Shown: piece after piece, positions 1 to 8,042 of the stretch | How positions within the stretch are numbered: the first letter of the stretch is position 1 | How the letters are laid out: each line of letters begins with the position of its first letter | Assembly (NCBI GenBank): GCA_964501945.1 | Contig: CAZCTY010000001.1 | Location: 55,355-119,354 of the forward strand | Source of the DNA: 21-14-0-10-32-9 sp964501945 | GTDB lineage: Archaea > Nanobdellota > Nanobdellia > Woesearchaeales > 21-14-0-10-32-9 | Length of the DNA: 64,000 bases | Reading direction: 5' to 3' | Program-made: the position numbers and the translations under genes | The notes under the pieces: model-generated | What the model was told of the DNA's origin: nothing | The model's database searches: none | What the model saw: only the letters and a program-made list of their open reading frames with translations

Positions 1-1
1 T

Positions 2-1240
2 GGTTTTTGCGACACATTCGAAAACTGCCATACATGCCCAGAAGATTGCGGAGAATGCCCAGAAGGTGAAGGAGATGGAACAGGTGTAGATGACATAACC
101 TCAGATCCAACACTAGGATTGCCAGAAGAACCGCCACTAAGACCAGAGCCTGAAACACAATACCCAGAAGAGGAGTGCATAGAATCTTGGACTTGCTCAG
201 ACTGGGGTCCTTGCCAACCAGAAGGAATACAAACAAGAACATGCATAGATGAAAATGACTGCGGAACAGAAGATGATAAACCAGAAACAGAGAGAGAATG
301 CGAATACCAAGAACCAGAAAACATAACAATAACAGAACCAGAACCCACTCCGCCAAGAGTAGAGACGCCTATAAGCATAGAAAAATGCGAAGCAAGACTC
401 CCTTTTTGGAGCATGGAATCACTCACGTTTTTTATACTATTTACGATGCTTATACTAGGACCGCTAGCATACCTAACACATAAAAAGAGAAAAATAAAAA
501 AAGAAAAACTCAAAAAAACAGACGAGTTAATAAAAATATACAAACTAGAAAACAAAATATACACAGCTATAATAATAATCTCGGTACTATCAATAATAGT
601 TTACCTATACCATTACTTTTTCTACCTCTGCCCAGAGGTATACTACAACAACTTGTGGCTATTATTGGGCTTTATTTTACTCTCGCCCATAATCATAAAC
701 GTACTAATACACATACTCAAATACTCAGAGAGAAAAAAATTAACCATGGTCAAGCTATTAAAAGACACACACTACAACCACCTAAAATATTTACTAACTC
801 TAATAAACAAAGACCTAACAAAATCAGAAGTAGAAATATCAAATAAAATCTACGCACTAAATAACAAAAACGAATTTTCAGATGTAATATCGAAAACAAA
901 AGAACTAAAAAAAATATACGGCGACTTGTTGAAAATTTACTCTTTGTACTCAGAGGGAAAAGACTCATTTAAAGTAGAAAAAGATCTAATAGAACAAATA
1001 GAAATACTGGATAAAGACGAACAATTTAACAAAGTCGCAGAAGAATACCCAGAACTAAAAGGACTAAAAGATAACATTTTATTACTATATGAGGCTGAAA
1101 CATCAAAACAAGAACTACTCAAAAAAATAAAAGAAACAGAAAAACAAATAGATCAGGAAGGACTAAAAGAAGAGATAAAAGAAAAACCAGACGAGAGAGA
1201 AAACACAAAAGATAGCAAAAACAAGGAAGATACGGACTAA
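2..1240 (+). CDS. Partial membrane protein with thrombospondin-1-like ectodomain
   Basis: The frame is open from base 2, so the N-terminus lies outside the window; about 412 residues are visible. The first part is Cys-rich and extracellular, and holds a pattern like thrombospondin type 1 repeats (W-T-C-S-D-W-G-P-C, then R-T-C and a later C-G-T). Three membrane segments follow at roughly residues 141-159, 186-207 and 218-239, with a Lys/Arg-rich stretch after the first. The last 170 residues are charged and helical, probably cytosolic. Ectodomain plus TM plus helical tail resembles the 909-aa and 995-aa proteins in this window. Function unknown; an adhesin or surface sensor is a guess. An internal TTG at 119 is open but has no reason to be the start. 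Confidence 0.75.
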   Translation, partial: GFCDTFENCHTCPEDCGECPEGEGDGTGVDDITSDPTLGLPEEPPLRPEPETQYPEEECIESWTCSDWGPCQPEGIQTRTCIDENDCGTEDDKPETERECEYQEPENITITEPEPTPPRVETPISIEKCEARLPFWSMESLTFFILFTMLILGPLAYLTHKKRKIKKEKLKKTDELIKIYKLENKIYTAIIIISVLSIIVYLYHYFFYLCPEVYYNNLWLLLGFILLSPIIINVLIHILKYSERKKLTMVKLLKDTHYNHLKYLLTLINKDLTKSEVEISNKIYALNNKNEFSDVISKTKELKKIYGDLLKIYSLYSEGKDSFKVEKDLIEQIEILDKDEQFNKVAEEYPELKGLKDNILLLYEAETSKQELLKKIKETEKQIDQEGLKEEIKEKPDERENTKDSKNKEDTD

Positions 1241-1294
1241 AAATTCAAATTTCTGAGGATTTAAACCGCCAAAAAACAAATATGAGTAATTAAA

Positions 1295-1316
1295 GTTATT
1301 TTGCTAGCAAAATAAC
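1295..1316. promoter_or_regulatory. Perfect 22-bp palindrome, probable RHH operator
   Basis: The two 11-base arms (left arm GTTATTTTGCT) are exact reverse complements with no spacer. A degenerate copy lies at 1321-1338 (TATTTTATT/AGCGAAATA), its centre 24 bp downstream. Both sit just upstream of a TATA-like element (1339-1346) and of a 53-aa RHH gene starting at 1389. RHH proteins commonly bind short palindromes and repress their own promoter, so autoregulation is the natural reading. There is no T-run after it, which argues against a terminator for the upstream gene. Confidence 0.6.
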
Positions 1317-1338
1317 AAAGTATTTTATTAGCGAAATA

Positions 1339-1348
1339 TTTATATATC
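1339..1348 (+). promoter_or_regulatory. TATA-like promoter of RHH/909-aa operon
   Basis: TTTATATATC lies about 45 bp before the RHH start codon, which would place transcription start near 1365-1372. The operator copies abut its upstream side. Confidence 0.45.
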
Positions 1349-1388
1349 TTTATAGTAATTTGGTAACTAGGAAGAAAAAATAGAGAAG

Positions 1389-1550
1389 ATGAAAAAGCAA
1401 CTAAACATAAGACTTAGCGAAGAAATACGCACCCAAGCTAAAATAACTGCTATTCTAAAAGGACTAACATTAAACGAGTACATAGAGAGAGCTATAAAAA
1501 AAGAACTCGAAAAAGATCAAAAAATAAACAATTCAAAAAACAAAAAATGA
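1389..1550 (+). CDS. Small ribbon-helix-helix DNA-binding protein (53 aa)
   Basis: This short frame reads MKKQLNIRLSEEIRTQ..., a strand with alternating residues followed by two helices around G-L-T-L-N-E-Y, which is the RHH (Arc/CopG/MetJ-like) pattern; the C-terminus is a Lys-rich tail. Its TGA overlaps the ATG of the 909-aa gene (ATGA), so the two are probably translationally coupled. A perfect palindrome sits just upstream of its promoter. The likely role is local transcriptional repressor of its own two-gene operon. An antitoxin is an alternative, but the partner is a large membrane protein rather than a small toxin. Confidence 0.75.
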   Translation: MKKQLNIRLSEEIRTQAKITAILKGLTLNEYIERAIKKELEKDQKINNSKNKK

Positions 1551-4276
1551 AAAAAAATAAACAAGACTGGATACTGAAAATAGGGATTTTCATAATTTTA
1601 ACACTCATAACAATACAAACAACAAACGCACTAATAATAGAAACACCAGAATTAATAACAACACCAGAAGAGAAAATAGAATTTAAAATAAATATAAAAA
1701 ACAACTCATCTAACGTAACAATAAAAACAGAACCAGACATAGGAAAAATAACAAACCAAACACCTTTCACGTTCACATGGGACGTTAATTACGAGGATAA
1801 AACATACAAAGACATAATATTCATAGCAGAAGATAACACAACAAAAACCAACTCAACAACAAGATTTGCAAAACCGCCAAAAATCACAGGACTTAATAAC
1901 GACTCAATAGACAAAGAAACATACGAATTCACACTAAACACAGACATAGAAGCAACATGCAAATACGGATTAGAAAAAAAAGAACACAACGACCTAGAAT
2001 ACACAATGCAAACACAAGATAACAAAGCACACAAAGGAACAACGCCAAAACTAAAACAAGACACACACACAATACACATAAACTGCAAAACAAACACAGG
2101 AGGAGAGAGTAAAGACTACTTCAAATTAGAAGTTAACCTGCCACCAACGGCGAGAATAAACCTCGAACCACCATCCCCACTAAGAGCAGGAATAATAGAA
2201 GTAGAAGTAATAACATCACAAGACCTAATAACAGCGCCCGAACTTAGATATTTCTTCGACGACGATACATCTCCTAGAACAATAACCCTAACAGGCAGAG
2301 ATAACAGGTGGACAGGACACATGATAATAGAGGAGACAACAAAAAGAAGAATAGGAACATTCACATTTAAAGGAAGAGACAAAACAAATATGGAGGGAGA
2401 TGAAATAACCTCGGGAAAAACATTCATCGTAGATAATAACAAACCAAAAACAATATCTAGCTTCACAGGAACAATGGAAGAAGATAGGATAAAATTAGAA
2501 TGGAGATACTTAGATGAAGAGCTAGATGATATAAAAGAATACAGAATATATAGACGAGAGAGAACTGGAGGCGTAGATTATACAGATTACTACCAAACAA
2601 CACGAAACACATATTTTTACGATAGAGACGTATCGCATAGCGAAGCATATTACTACAAAGTCACAGCGGTGAACCAAGCAGGAAGAGAGAGCGAACTCTC
2701 AAAAGAAATAGCACTAACATTCATCCCAGAAACAAGAGAGGTGGAGGAGAGCGAAGAAGAACTAAAACCAATACTAAAAACACAACTAAATATAATAAAA
2801 AACCAAATAGATAACAAAATATTGAACTTAGAGACAACACAATCAAACCTTCAAAACAAGACAGACGAGAAAGCAGAAATAATACAAGATCTAAACTTAC
2901 TACCAAAAATAATAACAGCCAAAAACAAATTAGAAAACATAAAAGAAGAACTAACAGACTTTGAGAAAAAATCACTGACAGAAACAGAATTTGAACAAAT
3001 AACAAACCCACTAATTGAGGACGCAGAAAAAATAGCTGAGGAAGCACTACAAGAAATAATAATAGAGGATGTAATAATATATGATGAAGAATTAAAAGAA
3101 GATATTGCTGAGAAGACCATAAAAAAATATCTTGAAACACAAAATATTAACCTAAGCCACAGAGATGCACAAAGATACATAGAGAACGCGATACAAGAAC
3201 AAACACAATTCACAACAGAAGTAAAAATCATAAAAGCAAAAATAAAATATGCAAATAGAGAAGAGCCAATAACACATATAACAAAAAAAATAAAGAGTGA
3301 TGAAAACCAACAAAACATAGTCTTACTAGATAATATCAAATTAGATGAATTTGAAGAAATAAAATTCGTAGAATCTGTAACAAAAATAAAAGATGAAATA
3401 ATAGCAAGACGATTAGATAATGCAGACGGAAACAAAATAAGATATTACGCAACAGAGAACATAAGCGCAGATAACATACGTCAAACACAAACAATAATAC
3501 TAAAAGAAGAAAAACTCGAGGAGACAAGAAACCAAATAACAGCTATGGCAACAAAAGAGAGAGGAGATATAGAACACACACTCCTAATACCTCTAATTAT
3601 AGCAATACTATCAGTACTAATACTATCAGTATACTACTTTAAAGACGATGAAACAACTATCATCGAGCTACTATCATTAAGAAACATAATACCAAAAAAA
3701 ATATTTAAACAAAACCAACAACAAAGCAGAAACCAAAAAATAGAACTAGAACAACCACCATCACTTGAAGAAACCAAAAACCTAGAACTAACTGAAAACG
3801 AAACAAAAACACTCACAAAATACACAACAAAAGAAGCTGATGCAAACAAGATACAAGAAACACAAAAAGAAGAACAAATAACAAAAACACAAGAACAACC
3901 AGAAGAACCAGAAGAACCAGAAGATGTATACAACGTATTACACGATTTAAAAGACATGATGGAGGAGATATACTACGAAGATGACTTCGACGATTTTGAA
4001 TATCTAAAAAAACTAAAACAAATAAGAAAAAAATACAACAAAAAAGCGCCAGCAGGAAAAGAATTTATTTTAAAGACAGGAGAGAGAATAGACACAATAA
4101 ATGAACTTAGACAGGCACTAAAAACAATGAGTAAAGAAACATTTAACCACCATGTAAACCAAGAAAAAAACGACTTCTACAAATGGATAAACGATGTATA
4201 CAAATATAGGGGTCTTGCAAGAAGAATAAAAAGAGCAAAAACAAAAAAAGAAATAATAAAAAAACTAAAACCCTAA
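1547..4276 (+). CDS. Ig/FN3 membrane protein with cytosolic NDFxxW module (909 aa)
   Basis: A signal peptide (first ~28 residues) leads to Ig-like ectodomains (30-290), a fibronectin type III domain (about 299-395, with Y-R-I-Y-R-R and Y-Y-Y-K-V-T-A-V-N), a long helical region (400-670), one TM segment (about 681-704) and a Lys/Gln-rich cytosolic tail. Residues 835-909 carry the recurring module of this window (HHVNQEKNDFYKWI), here called NDFxxW and resembling DUF5752. The layout, and the part before the TM, match the 995-aa protein of the large operon. It is coupled to the upstream RHH gene by ATGA and ends 4 bp inside the convergent 299-aa gene. Probable role: membrane subunit linking a surface structure to cytosolic partners; inference only. 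Confidence 0.75.
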   Translation: MKKNKQDWILKIGIFIILTLITIQTTNALIIETPELITTPEEKIEFKINIKNNSSNVTIKTEPDIGKITNQTPFTFTWDVNYEDKTYKDIIFIAEDNTTKTNSTTRFAKPPKITGLNNDSIDKETYEFTLNTDIEATCKYGLEKKEHNDLEYTMQTQDNKAHKGTTPKLKQDTHTIHINCKTNTGGESKDYFKLEVNLPPTARINLEPPSPLRAGIIEVEVITSQDLITAPELRYFFDDDTSPRTITLTGRDNRWTGHMIIEETTKRRIGTFTFKGRDKTNMEGDEITSGKTFIVDNNKPKTISSFTGTMEEDRIKLEWRYLDEELDDIKEYRIYRRERTGGVDYTDYYQTTRNTYFYDRDVSHSEAYYYKVTAVNQAGRESELSKEIALTFIPETREVEESEEELKPILKTQLNIIKNQIDNKILNLETTQSNLQNKTDEKAEIIQDLNLLPKIITAKNKLENIKEELTDFEKKSLTETEFEQITNPLIEDAEKIAEEALQEIIIEDVIIYDEELKEDIAEKTIKKYLETQNINLSHRDAQRYIENAIQEQTQFTTEVKIIKAKIKYANREEPITHITKKIKSDENQQNIVLLDNIKLDEFEEIKFVESVTKIKDEIIARRLDNADGNKIRYYATENISADNIRQTQTIILKEEKLEETRNQITAMATKERGDIEHTLLIPLIIAILSVLILSVYYFKDDETTIIELLSLRNIIPKKIFKQNQQQSRNQKIELEQPPSLEETKNLELTENETKTLTKYTTKEADANKIQETQKEEQITKTQEQPEEPEEPEDVYNVLHDLKDMMEEIYYEDDFDDFEYLKKLKQIRKKYNKKAPAGKEFILKTGERIDTINELRQALKTMSKETFNHHVNQEKNDFYKWINDVYKYRGLARRIKRAKTKKEIIKKLKP

Positions 4277-5172
4277 GCTGAAGGCGTAGCAGTAAATCTT
4301 AGAGTACCAGTACACTCTCCTTGAGGGTTAGGTGGAACATATAACTGCCAATAAACCTCCCAAATACTAGGAGCAGTCTCATCAGTTGCTTGAGGAATAG
4401 TAAAACCCATATCTTGATTAGATTCTGATAGAGGAGATTTATCTTCCCAATCAACAGAACTTGATGATGAAAACCTTTGATGCTCAACACCAATATCATC
4501 ACCACGCTCACAAACCAAACCCAAACCATCACCTTCTTCAACACCATAACCAAGAACACTAACATTAATATCCATGTTACCAATGTTAGCAATCAAAGCA
4601 GGAACATCCAAACTATAACTCATAACCGCCACATCACCATAATCAACAGTATCTGTAACGTTTAAAGCATACAACTCATTTATATCTGTGACATTTTCTA
4701 AAGAGCCGTTAAAACCCCAAGAGTCTTGAGCGCTTACATTACAAAACCACTCACCACTATTAGCATAATGAATAACATCAAAAGTACACGATGAATACGC
4801 TATGTATTCTCCATCATTATCATAAATCTCACAACTACTATTAGTATAATGGACATTACCATCATCTTCCGCGCCGCTATGCGATGAGGAATGATAAAAA
4901 GTACCATTAACAGAAGTTATATCTTCCCAACCATTCCAATCACGAATAGTAGCATTACAATAAACAGTCTTAAAATCACCCGCAACCAAAACAATGTCCT
5001 GATCAATATTAACTTCGAGCACCTCGGGGAGTGCGTTAGTAACATTTACACGAGTCACAGCTTCATCATATTCAAAATTTTGCTGCGCTGAAATAAAAGG
5101 CAAAAGAGCTAAAATAGATAAACATAGGACAAGACAAAACACCAATCCTTTGATTTTTAATCCATTCATCAT
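4273..5172 (-). CDS. Secreted protein, cassette A third gene (299 aa)
   Basis: A signal peptide (to about residue 28) precedes a secreted domain rich in Asn-X-Ser/Thr sites. Key phrases are Y-C-N-A-T-I-R-D-W-N-G-W-E-D, S-S-C-E-I-Y-D-N-D-G-E-Y and E-C-T-G-T-L-R-F near the end. It is a clear paralogue of the 291-aa protein at 46224-47099, and more distantly of the C-terminal half of the 581-aa protein at 16474-18219. Conserved Cys pairs suggest disulfides. It is the last gene of a three-gene minus-strand set (258, 248, 299 aa) with a GAGG ribosome site before ATG 5172. Function unknown; a surface or filament component is inferred from the neighbours. Confidence 0.75.
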   Translation of the reverse strand: MMNGLKIKGLVFCLVLCLSILALLPFISAQQNFEYDEAVTRVNVTNALPEVLEVNIDQDIVLVAGDFKTVYCNATIRDWNGWEDITSVNGTFYHSSSHSGAEDDGNVHYTNSSCEIYDNDGEYIAYSSCTFDVIHYANSGEWFCNVSAQDSWGFNGSLENVTDINELYALNVTDTVDYGDVAVMSYSLDVPALIANIGNMDINVSVLGYGVEEGDGLGLVCERGDDIGVEHQRFSSSSSVDWEDKSPLSESNQDMGFTIPQATDETAPSIWEVYWQLYVPPNPQGECTGTLRFTATPSA

Positions 5173-5190
5173 AAAAACCTCATAAATACA

Positions 5191-5937
5191 TCAAGCACCT
5201 ATTTCAGCATAAAAATAATACGTACTAGTACCAACAACCTGATCAGGCACAATACTCTGAAAATCAACTAAACTCCCAGTATTATAACTCTGCGTTCCTT
5301 TATTGATAGGAGTAGCATAAACCAAATCAGAACCACTCGCAAGCAAAATCAAAGGAAAATCAGCATTGTTATGATCTTGAGGATTATTACTTACAAAAGT
5401 ACTCGTACTCCTACAAGTATTCTCATCAATATTAGTTAAACCTATAGATATCGTTGGATGAGTTTCCTCACTAAACGTTCTATTAACACTATCAGCAGAA
5501 GTAGAACTAAAACCTAAAGAGGAATCTTCATTTTCTATATCAATATCGGTAGGACAATCAATATCGGACCAATTAATAGAGTCACTACGACTAATAAAAA
5601 CATTACCAGTCACATCCTCGTCCTCAAGCTCCCACCTAAAAATGGATTGACCTGACTCATCATCTAAAGTCAAAACACCTGTAAGGTTCCCCACGTATGC
5701 TTTCCACCTAGGGTTTTGCTGAACAACATCAACTAAAATAGTATTAATGGTACCACCACTATCAGTTCTAGAGTCAGGAGAAACATCTGATCTACTCTCA
5801 GTCACACCGCTTTGAATTTCCAACCCTGTAGGCTGAGCCACGCTTATCTGAGCAGCTAATAAAAAAAACAAAAATACAGATAATAAGGAAAACAAAAATA
5901 ACTTCAATTTTCCTTTACTTTTTTTGTTCGTTTCCAT
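5191..5937 (-). CDS. Secreted exodomain protein, cassette A second gene (248 aa)
   Basis: After a signal peptide, the mature protein begins near QPTGLEI. It then shows the shared outer module: G-G-T-I, N-P-R-W-K-A-Y-V-G-N, S-R-S-D-S-I-N-W with a Cys, A-D-S-V-N-R-T-F, and a C-terminal YYFYAEIG strand. The closest paralogue here is the 236-aa protein at 47102-47812, and the same module forms the ectodomain of the 1377-aa ATPase. The start ATG 5937 has AGAGAAG upstream. It lies between the 258- and 299-aa genes with short gaps (49 and 18 bp), so co-transcription is likely. I do not recognise a named family. It has no type III (pilin/archaellin) signal motif. Confidence 0.75.
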   Translation of the reverse strand: METNKKSKGKLKLFLFSLLSVFLFFLLAAQISVAQPTGLEIQSGVTESRSDVSPDSRTDSGGTINTILVDVVQQNPRWKAYVGNLTGVLTLDDESGQSIFRWELEDEDVTGNVFISRSDSINWSDIDCPTDIDIENEDSSLGFSSTSADSVNRTFSEETHPTISIGLTNIDENTCRSTSTFVSNNPQDHNNADFPLILLASGSDLVYATPINKGTQSYNTGSLVDFQSIVPDQVVGTSTYYFYAEIGA

Positions 5938-5986
5938 TTTTTTCTTCTCTATTTTTTATTTTTTATAAAAAAAACAAAAAAAGAAT

Positions 5987-6763
5987 TTAGTAAATCTCAA
6001 CCCAAAAGTAATAAGGCGTTGTATCGCTATTTCCGAATTGGCCATTTTCAGCAACTAATAATTGAAAATCATAATCGCCACCATCATAACCATCTTTACC
6101 TTGCCTTGCACCTTCAGCCCTATCTTCTATTATAGATGTAAAGATTAAAGCATCATTTTCATCAGTTAATAAAACAGCAGGAAAATCTCTTTCCGCCTCA
6201 GGATCTTCTTGCCTTTCACTATCAACAAAAGTATAAGTAGTCCTACAACCATTAACAGTCGTAAAACCAACATAAAACTCAGGATGGCTAGTATAAGGAT
6301 ATGTTATGTTAATATTATCATAGTCTGTATCAAGCATCCCATAATAATCATACCACATACCTCTAAAAGTATCATCTTCTATATCTGCACAACCAACACT
6401 AGTCCAAGAAATAGTGTTATTTACAGACGCATAAACTTGACCTTGAGGCTCAGCCGCAGACCAGTCATAAAACCTCATACCAGAAGAATCTTCTAATATG
6501 ATTGTACCTGACACGTTCCCAAAGAAACCTTGCCAGCTCTTTGTCTGAGATACACCTGTGATGTTTAGCTCCGTTAAATTACCTGCTAGCGCAGGAACCA
6601 TAGCTGCAGGGTACAGGCTCGTGTTAGAAGTTTCACTTCTTATAACAGTCGCGTTTTCAGCACCTAATGGCGCGTTAAACCCGTCGTTAGCAGAAACCAA
6701 ACCTCCAAAAGCTATGATAAAAAGGCTTGCTAACATTGCAATTTTAAACATTTTGACATTCAT
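5987..6763 (-). CDS. Secreted exodomain protein, cassette A first gene (258 aa)
   Basis: The signal peptide ends near VSANDGFNAPLGAEN. The body carries the outer module in its W-Q-G-F-F-G-N form, with D-W-S before Q-V-Y-A-S and a C-terminal YYFWVEIY strand. Its best match in the window is the first gene of cassette B (47841-48545). ATG 6763 is preceded by AGAGGTG (6774-6780) at good spacing. The promoter holds an ATACA-N4-TGTAT inverted repeat between the TATA box and the expected start of transcription, so the cassette is probably repressed by a DNA-binding protein; the winged-helix protein at 48582-49154 is the candidate. Likely secreted and surface-associated. Confidence 0.75.
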   Translation of the reverse strand: MNVKMFKIAMLASLFIIAFGGLVSANDGFNAPLGAENATVIRSETSNTSLYPAAMVPALAGNLTELNITGVSQTKSWQGFFGNVSGTIILEDSSGMRFYDWSAAEPQGQVYASVNNTISWTSVGCADIEDDTFRGMWYDYYGMLDTDYDNINITYPYTSHPEFYVGFTTVNGCRTTYTFVDSERQEDPEAERDFPAVLLTDENDALIFTSIIEDRAEGARQGKDGYDGGDYDFQLLVAENGQFGNSDTTPYYFWVEIY

Positions 6764-6820
6764 TTTGATTTTTCACCTCTCGGTTTTTTTTATTGATCAC
6801 GCACAAACCACGTAAACTCA

Positions 6821-6855
6821 TATACAAATATGTATACTGATATATAAATCTTTCG
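6821..6855 (-). promoter_or_regulatory. Cassette A promoter with inverted-repeat operator
   Basis: On the minus strand a BRE/TATA unit (complement of TATATAAATCTTTCG, 6841-6855) is followed by the inverted repeat TATACA-AATA-TGTATA (6821-6836). The operator lies where RNA polymerase would start, a classic repressor position. A matching ATACA-TTTT-TGTAT lies at the cassette B promoter (49241-49254). Confidence 0.55.
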
Positions 6856-6995
6856 AAAGGGGTTGGTTTTTCATCCTAAAAAATCAAAATTTTCAAGAAA
6901 GAAAGCCCAAAAACAAAAAATACATCAAAAGAAGAATATTTAACCAAAACAGAAGAAATAGACGAAGAACATATAAAGATATAAAAAAGAAACTA

Positions 6996-7919
6996 TCAAT
7001 AATTTTCTAATAAATTAAGTAATTCCTCTCTACTATAAACGCTTCTAATCTTGCGAGCGAGCTTCTCCTCACCAAAAACATGAAGCACCCACTCAGCAAA
7101 ATCATTTTTACCCTCAAAGACATGCTTTTTAAAAACATCATCAGACATACCACGCAACTCATGAACCAAATCATTTAAACAAAGCAACAACTTACCATCA
7201 GCGAGAACAAAAGCCTTATCATGAGACACGTTTTTATTAAATAACTTAAAACGATCAGCCTTCCTAATTAACGCCTTAAGCTCCTCAGAAACCCTACCGA
7301 TCTCATCTTCTTTTTCAACCAAAAGCTCCTTTGCAGCATTAAACTCTCTCGCCCTAATCAACCATTCCTCTTCAATTTCTTTTAATTTAAGCATTTTTTT
7401 ATACAAAACATCTTCCAAATCCTGCTCGTGAAAAAAGAAATGCTCCCCTCTTGAACGAGCAGAATGATAACGCTTCATCATATCAACCAAATCAGATGAA
7501 ATGTGCTTATCACTATCAGACTCACCGAGCTTTTTCTCTAAAACCTCAAAGAAAGACGGAAGCTTCTTAGACGAGACTTCCTCGCCAACATTATTATCTT
7601 GACTAGGCGAATTCTGGATAGGTGATTCTTGATGGCTTTGCTTAATTGCATCGTTGTTTGAAGTATCACTATCTTTATTTTCAGAGGAATGCTCTTTAAA
7701 AAATTCAACACTAGATGAATTATCAAGCTTATCAACAAAAATTTTTTTATCAGCAAGATCTTTTGGAAGCTGCCTCGGATGAGCTTCCTTAGACGCGACA
7801 GAACTTGATTCTTGATTAGCCAAACCATAAGTATCAATTAAAGAATCAGGAAGAGACTTAGGAGCATCCAAACTAACATCTTTTTCAGAATCCTCACTTT
7901 TTTTATCCAACAAACCCAA
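6996..7919 (-). CDS. Cytosolic adaptor-like protein with NDFxxW module (307 aa)
   Basis: No signal peptide or TM segment. The N-terminal half is low-complexity and rich in Ser, Asp and Lys; residues 150-225 are helical; the C-terminal 75 residues hold the NDFxxW module (H-V-F-E-G-K-N-D-F-A-E-W). The start is TTG 7919, chosen because GAGGGG lies just before it and no ATG fits; the MGLLDKK opening echoes the 351-aa protein (MGLFKKK). It stands alone between cassette A and the divergent signal peptidase. Since this module also occurs twice in the ATPase, an adaptor or docking role is plausible. The product name is unknown. Confidence 0.65.
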   Translation of the reverse strand: MGLLDKKSEDSEKDVSLDAPKSLPDSLIDTYGLANQESSSVASKEAHPRQLPKDLADKKIFVDKLDNSSSVEFFKEHSSENKDSDTSNNDAIKQSHQESPIQNSPSQDNNVGEEVSSKKLPSFFEVLEKKLGESDSDKHISSDLVDMMKRYHSARSRGEHFFFHEQDLEDVLYKKMLKLKEIEEEWLIRAREFNAAKELLVEKEDEIGRVSEELKALIRKADRFKLFNKNVSHDKAFVLADGKLLLCLNDLVHELRGMSDDVFKKHVFEGKNDFAEWVLHVFGEEKLARKIRSVYSREELLNLLENY

Positions 7920-8042
7920 AAAAACCCCTCTTTTTTACAATTAAAAATAATAACTAAATATATAAAGCTTTTTATTAAAAAAATAATAATAAAAATAACA
8001 AAAAGATTTAAAATAAAACAAAACTAAAACACAAAATATACC

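Noticed and set aside
1298..1313. Palindrome as terminator of the first gene
   Set aside because: It has no loop and no following T-run, and it lies at the promoter of an RHH gene.
5191..6763. Archaellins or type IV pilins
   Set aside because: Signal peptides look like ordinary type I with cleavage before QPxG; there is no class III site or N-terminal hydrophobic filament helix.
6856..6995. Short plus-strand frames upstream of the 307-aa gene's end
   Set aside because: Frames of 20-35 codons starting at TTG or without a start, with only generic Lys-rich composition.
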